This document shows positions 33,682-35,162 of a stretch of DNA of 35,162 bases, one piece after another. The notes beneath the pieces are model-generated. The model was not told where the DNA came from, searched no databases, and saw only the letters and a list, made by a program, of their open reading frames with translations. Origin of the DNA: Acidobacteriota bacterium (GTDB lineage: Bacteria; Acidobacteriota; Thermoanaerobaculia; Multivoradales; J023); NCBI GenBank assembly GCA_029263395.1, contig JAJCXO010000167.1, forward strand, positions 1 through 35,162, read 5' to 3'. Numbering within the stretch: the stretch's first letter is position 1; each line of letters opens with the position of its first letter. A program made the translations under genes and the position numbers.

Positions 33682-35162
33682 GCGTGCAGGCTGCGAAGGA
33701 GTCTGAAGCTCCGCTCGGATCGGAAGCCTGGCGGCAGACGGTCGAGTCTGTTCAGCAGCTATCCGAACTCTCCGAGGGGCTCTCGATCGTATTGATCGTG
33801 GGGCCTTCTTTTCAGGCCCCTGAAGGGCTAAAGCGTATGGCCACGGCCGCAGCGCCGAATCGACGAGCGCTCTGGCATCGCTTTGATCGAGCGGGGAGCG
33901 ACCTGGCTGCGACCCTCGCCGAGGCGGGTGAAGAAGGTGTGCTGCTGCTCGCCTACGGGCTGGAGTTCCTGCCAGATCGCGGGCGTGTGGAGGTCGAATC
34001 CGAGCTGAACCTGCTGCGGGACACCCTCGCTCGGCAGCCAGCGTTGATCGTTATCTGGGTACCGCATGAGGAGCTAGAGAGCTTTCGCCACCACTGTACG
34101 GATCTTTTCCAGTGGCGGTCAGCACTTCTTCAACTCGAGGCGGCCGATGTAGAGACTGCCCCCGAGGTAGTTGCGAGGCGGCGTCTTTTGAAAAGCTTGC
34201 GGAGCCAGTTGGAGACATGGACTGACGCTCCCTACGTCGAACCGCGGGTGGCCCCTCGGCAAGGCCCGCCGGTCGGCCTTGTACGGTGGGCCACATCGGC
34301 GCATCGCGGATGGTTGATCGGCCCCGCGGGCAGCGGAAAAACCAGCGCCGCCAAGCATCTCACAGGGACCGCGTTGGAATTCGCCCTCGCGCAAGAACCC
34401 GAAGGCGGCGGCTTGCTACCTATCTTGGTTCCACTGCGGCTGATTCGTCAATGGCCCGATGCCGTCGTCGAAGGGCGCCTCGAGGTCCTGGCGGTGATCG
34501 CCGAGTTGCCGTTGCCCGTCAGCGGCGAGCAACTCGAGGCCTGGGGAGCGGAGGGTCGACTGTGGCTGATTCTCGACGGCTTCGATGAGATACCGACAGA
34601 TCGACGGCGAGAGATCGATCGCTGGATCGACGGGCTCAGTCGCCGTTATCCAATCAGGATTCTGGTCATCTCACGGCCGGGCGCCAAGGCGTCCGAGCCG
34701 TGGCAGGTCGCGACGGTTCTGCCCTACTCCGACCAACAGGTCGAGATTTTCGTACGACACAACCTTCCACCAGAGCCCGCCGAACGCCTGCTTGACTCCC
34801 TCCGGCGCCAGAGTCGGCTGTGGGAGTTGGCTCGTTCTCCGATGCTGCTCTCGACACTGCTAGACCTGGCTCGAGTGCGAGGAGGAGTTCTGCCAAGCCG
34901 GCGCTTCGATCTCTTCAGATCCGCAACGTCGCAGTTCCTGGTGAGTTGGGATCGATCAAGGGGGTTGACCTCCCTACGTAGCCTGGAATCCCCGGAGCAG
35001 CTACGCCTCAAGCTGGGACGCCTCGCCTTCTATGGGCTCGAGCGCGGCACGAGCACTTTCTCCGAAGCGGAGGTGCGGGAGGTGGCAGATCTCTACGGCG
35101 ACTCCCGCAATTTCCTGGTGGAGCGAACGGGGCTGTTGAAGAGGGAGTCTTCTGCCTTTACC
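33678..35162 (+). CDS. NACHT-domain STAND NTPase (C-terminus beyond window)
   Basis: 495 codons are visible from GTG 33678, and the frame is open at the right edge. Residues ~1-150 form a Rossmann-like N-terminal domain ending ...IVIWVPHEEL...DLFQWRSALLQLE. This ending occurs in other STAND/TPR proteins ('APDFWSWRSGVFEF'-type). The NACHT follows: Walker A GPAGSGKTS (~215-223), the hallmark Walker B LWLILDGFDE (Asp300, Asp303/Glu304), the sensor motif ILVISRP, and helical MLLSTLLDLAR. The sensing C-terminal repeats lie outside the window. Bacterial NACHT proteins are established anti-phage sensors. The paired upstream ATPase is the unusual part. Confidence 0.9.
   Translation, partial: MSVQAAKESEAPLGSEAWRQTVESVQQLSELSEGLSIVLIVGPSFQAPEGLKRMATAAAPNRRALWHRFDRAGSDLAATLAEAGEEGVLLLAYGLEFLPDRGRVEVESELNLLRDTLARQPALIVIWVPHEELESFRHHCTDLFQWRSALLQLEAADVETAPEVVARRRLLKSLRSQLETWTDAPYVEPRVAPRQGPPVGLVRWATSAHRGWLIGPAGSGKTSAAKHLTGTALEFALAQEPEGGGLLPILVPLRLIRQWPDAVVEGRLEVLAVIAELPLPVSGEQLEAWGAEGRLWLILDGFDEIPTDRRREIDRWIDGLSRRYPIRILVISRPGAKASEPWQVATVLPYSDQQVEIFVRHNLPPEPAERLLDSLRRQSRLWELARSPMLLSTLLDLARVRGGVLPSRRFDLFRSATSQFLVSWDRSRGLTSLRSLESPEQLRLKLGRLAFYGLERGTSTFSEAEVREVADLYGDSRNFLVERTGLLKRESSAFT

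Overview
The window looks like a GC-rich, Gram-negative-type bacterial chromosome with a large secondary-metabolite locus on the left and an accessory region on the right. The phylum cannot be fixed from this sequence. A trans-AT polyketide synthase (PKS), secreted amidohydrolase and S9 hydrolases, and many small dispersed and tandem repeats would suit an Acidobacteriota-like or other uncultivated soil or marine bacterium, but that is only an inference. No rRNA, tRNA or CRISPR array was seen.

Bases 1-13311, minus strand: one unbroken reading frame of 4437 codons, open at the left edge, encodes a giant modular PKS without any acyltransferase domain. The order is KS(His instead of Cys)-ACP / KS-DH-KR-ACP-[DUF2156/GNAT-like]-[tryptophanase-like cysteine lyase] / KS-DH-KR(start). 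The GNAT-like plus PLP-lyase pair resembles the DUF-SH didomain of leinamycin synthase (LnmJ), which installs sulfur from cysteine. Here it is internal rather than terminal. A membrane-anchored SGNH hydrolase gene (13670-15196) lies upstream on the same strand.

Bases 15.2-16.8 kb are gene-free, with two different 42-bp-period tandem arrays and a perfect 32-bp palindrome. Bases 16.8-20.0 kb carry housekeeping or secreted-protein genes: an MTH1187-type thiamine-binding protein, an extensin-like protein, a small Cys-rich secreted protein and an S9-type alpha/beta hydrolase.

Bases 20.0-30.4 kb look like a decayed integron. It starts with the C-terminal stub of an integron-type integrase abutting 21-bp repeats. 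Two IS91-family insertions follow, one with its own tyrosine recombinase. The last part is an array of three plus-strand cassettes delimited by four attC-like sites (25457-25583, about 27003-27055, 29701-29760, 30349-30426). The cassettes encode a DUF4062 protein with an uncharacterised C-terminal region, a PD-(D/E)XK nuclease fused to a P-loop NTPase, and a small protein with a HEPN RNase motif. All three resemble anti-phage or abortive-infection proteins. The integrase stub points the same way as the cassettes, as in the rare 'reversed' integrons.

Bases 30.7-35.2 kb: a secreted binuclear amidohydrolase (minus), then a two-gene operon (plus) of a P-loop ATPase translationally coupled to a NACHT STAND NTPase that runs off the right edge. 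It is a second candidate defence module. Short GCTCAATAGG-type repeats recur at 18.1, 20.1 and 32.2 kb.
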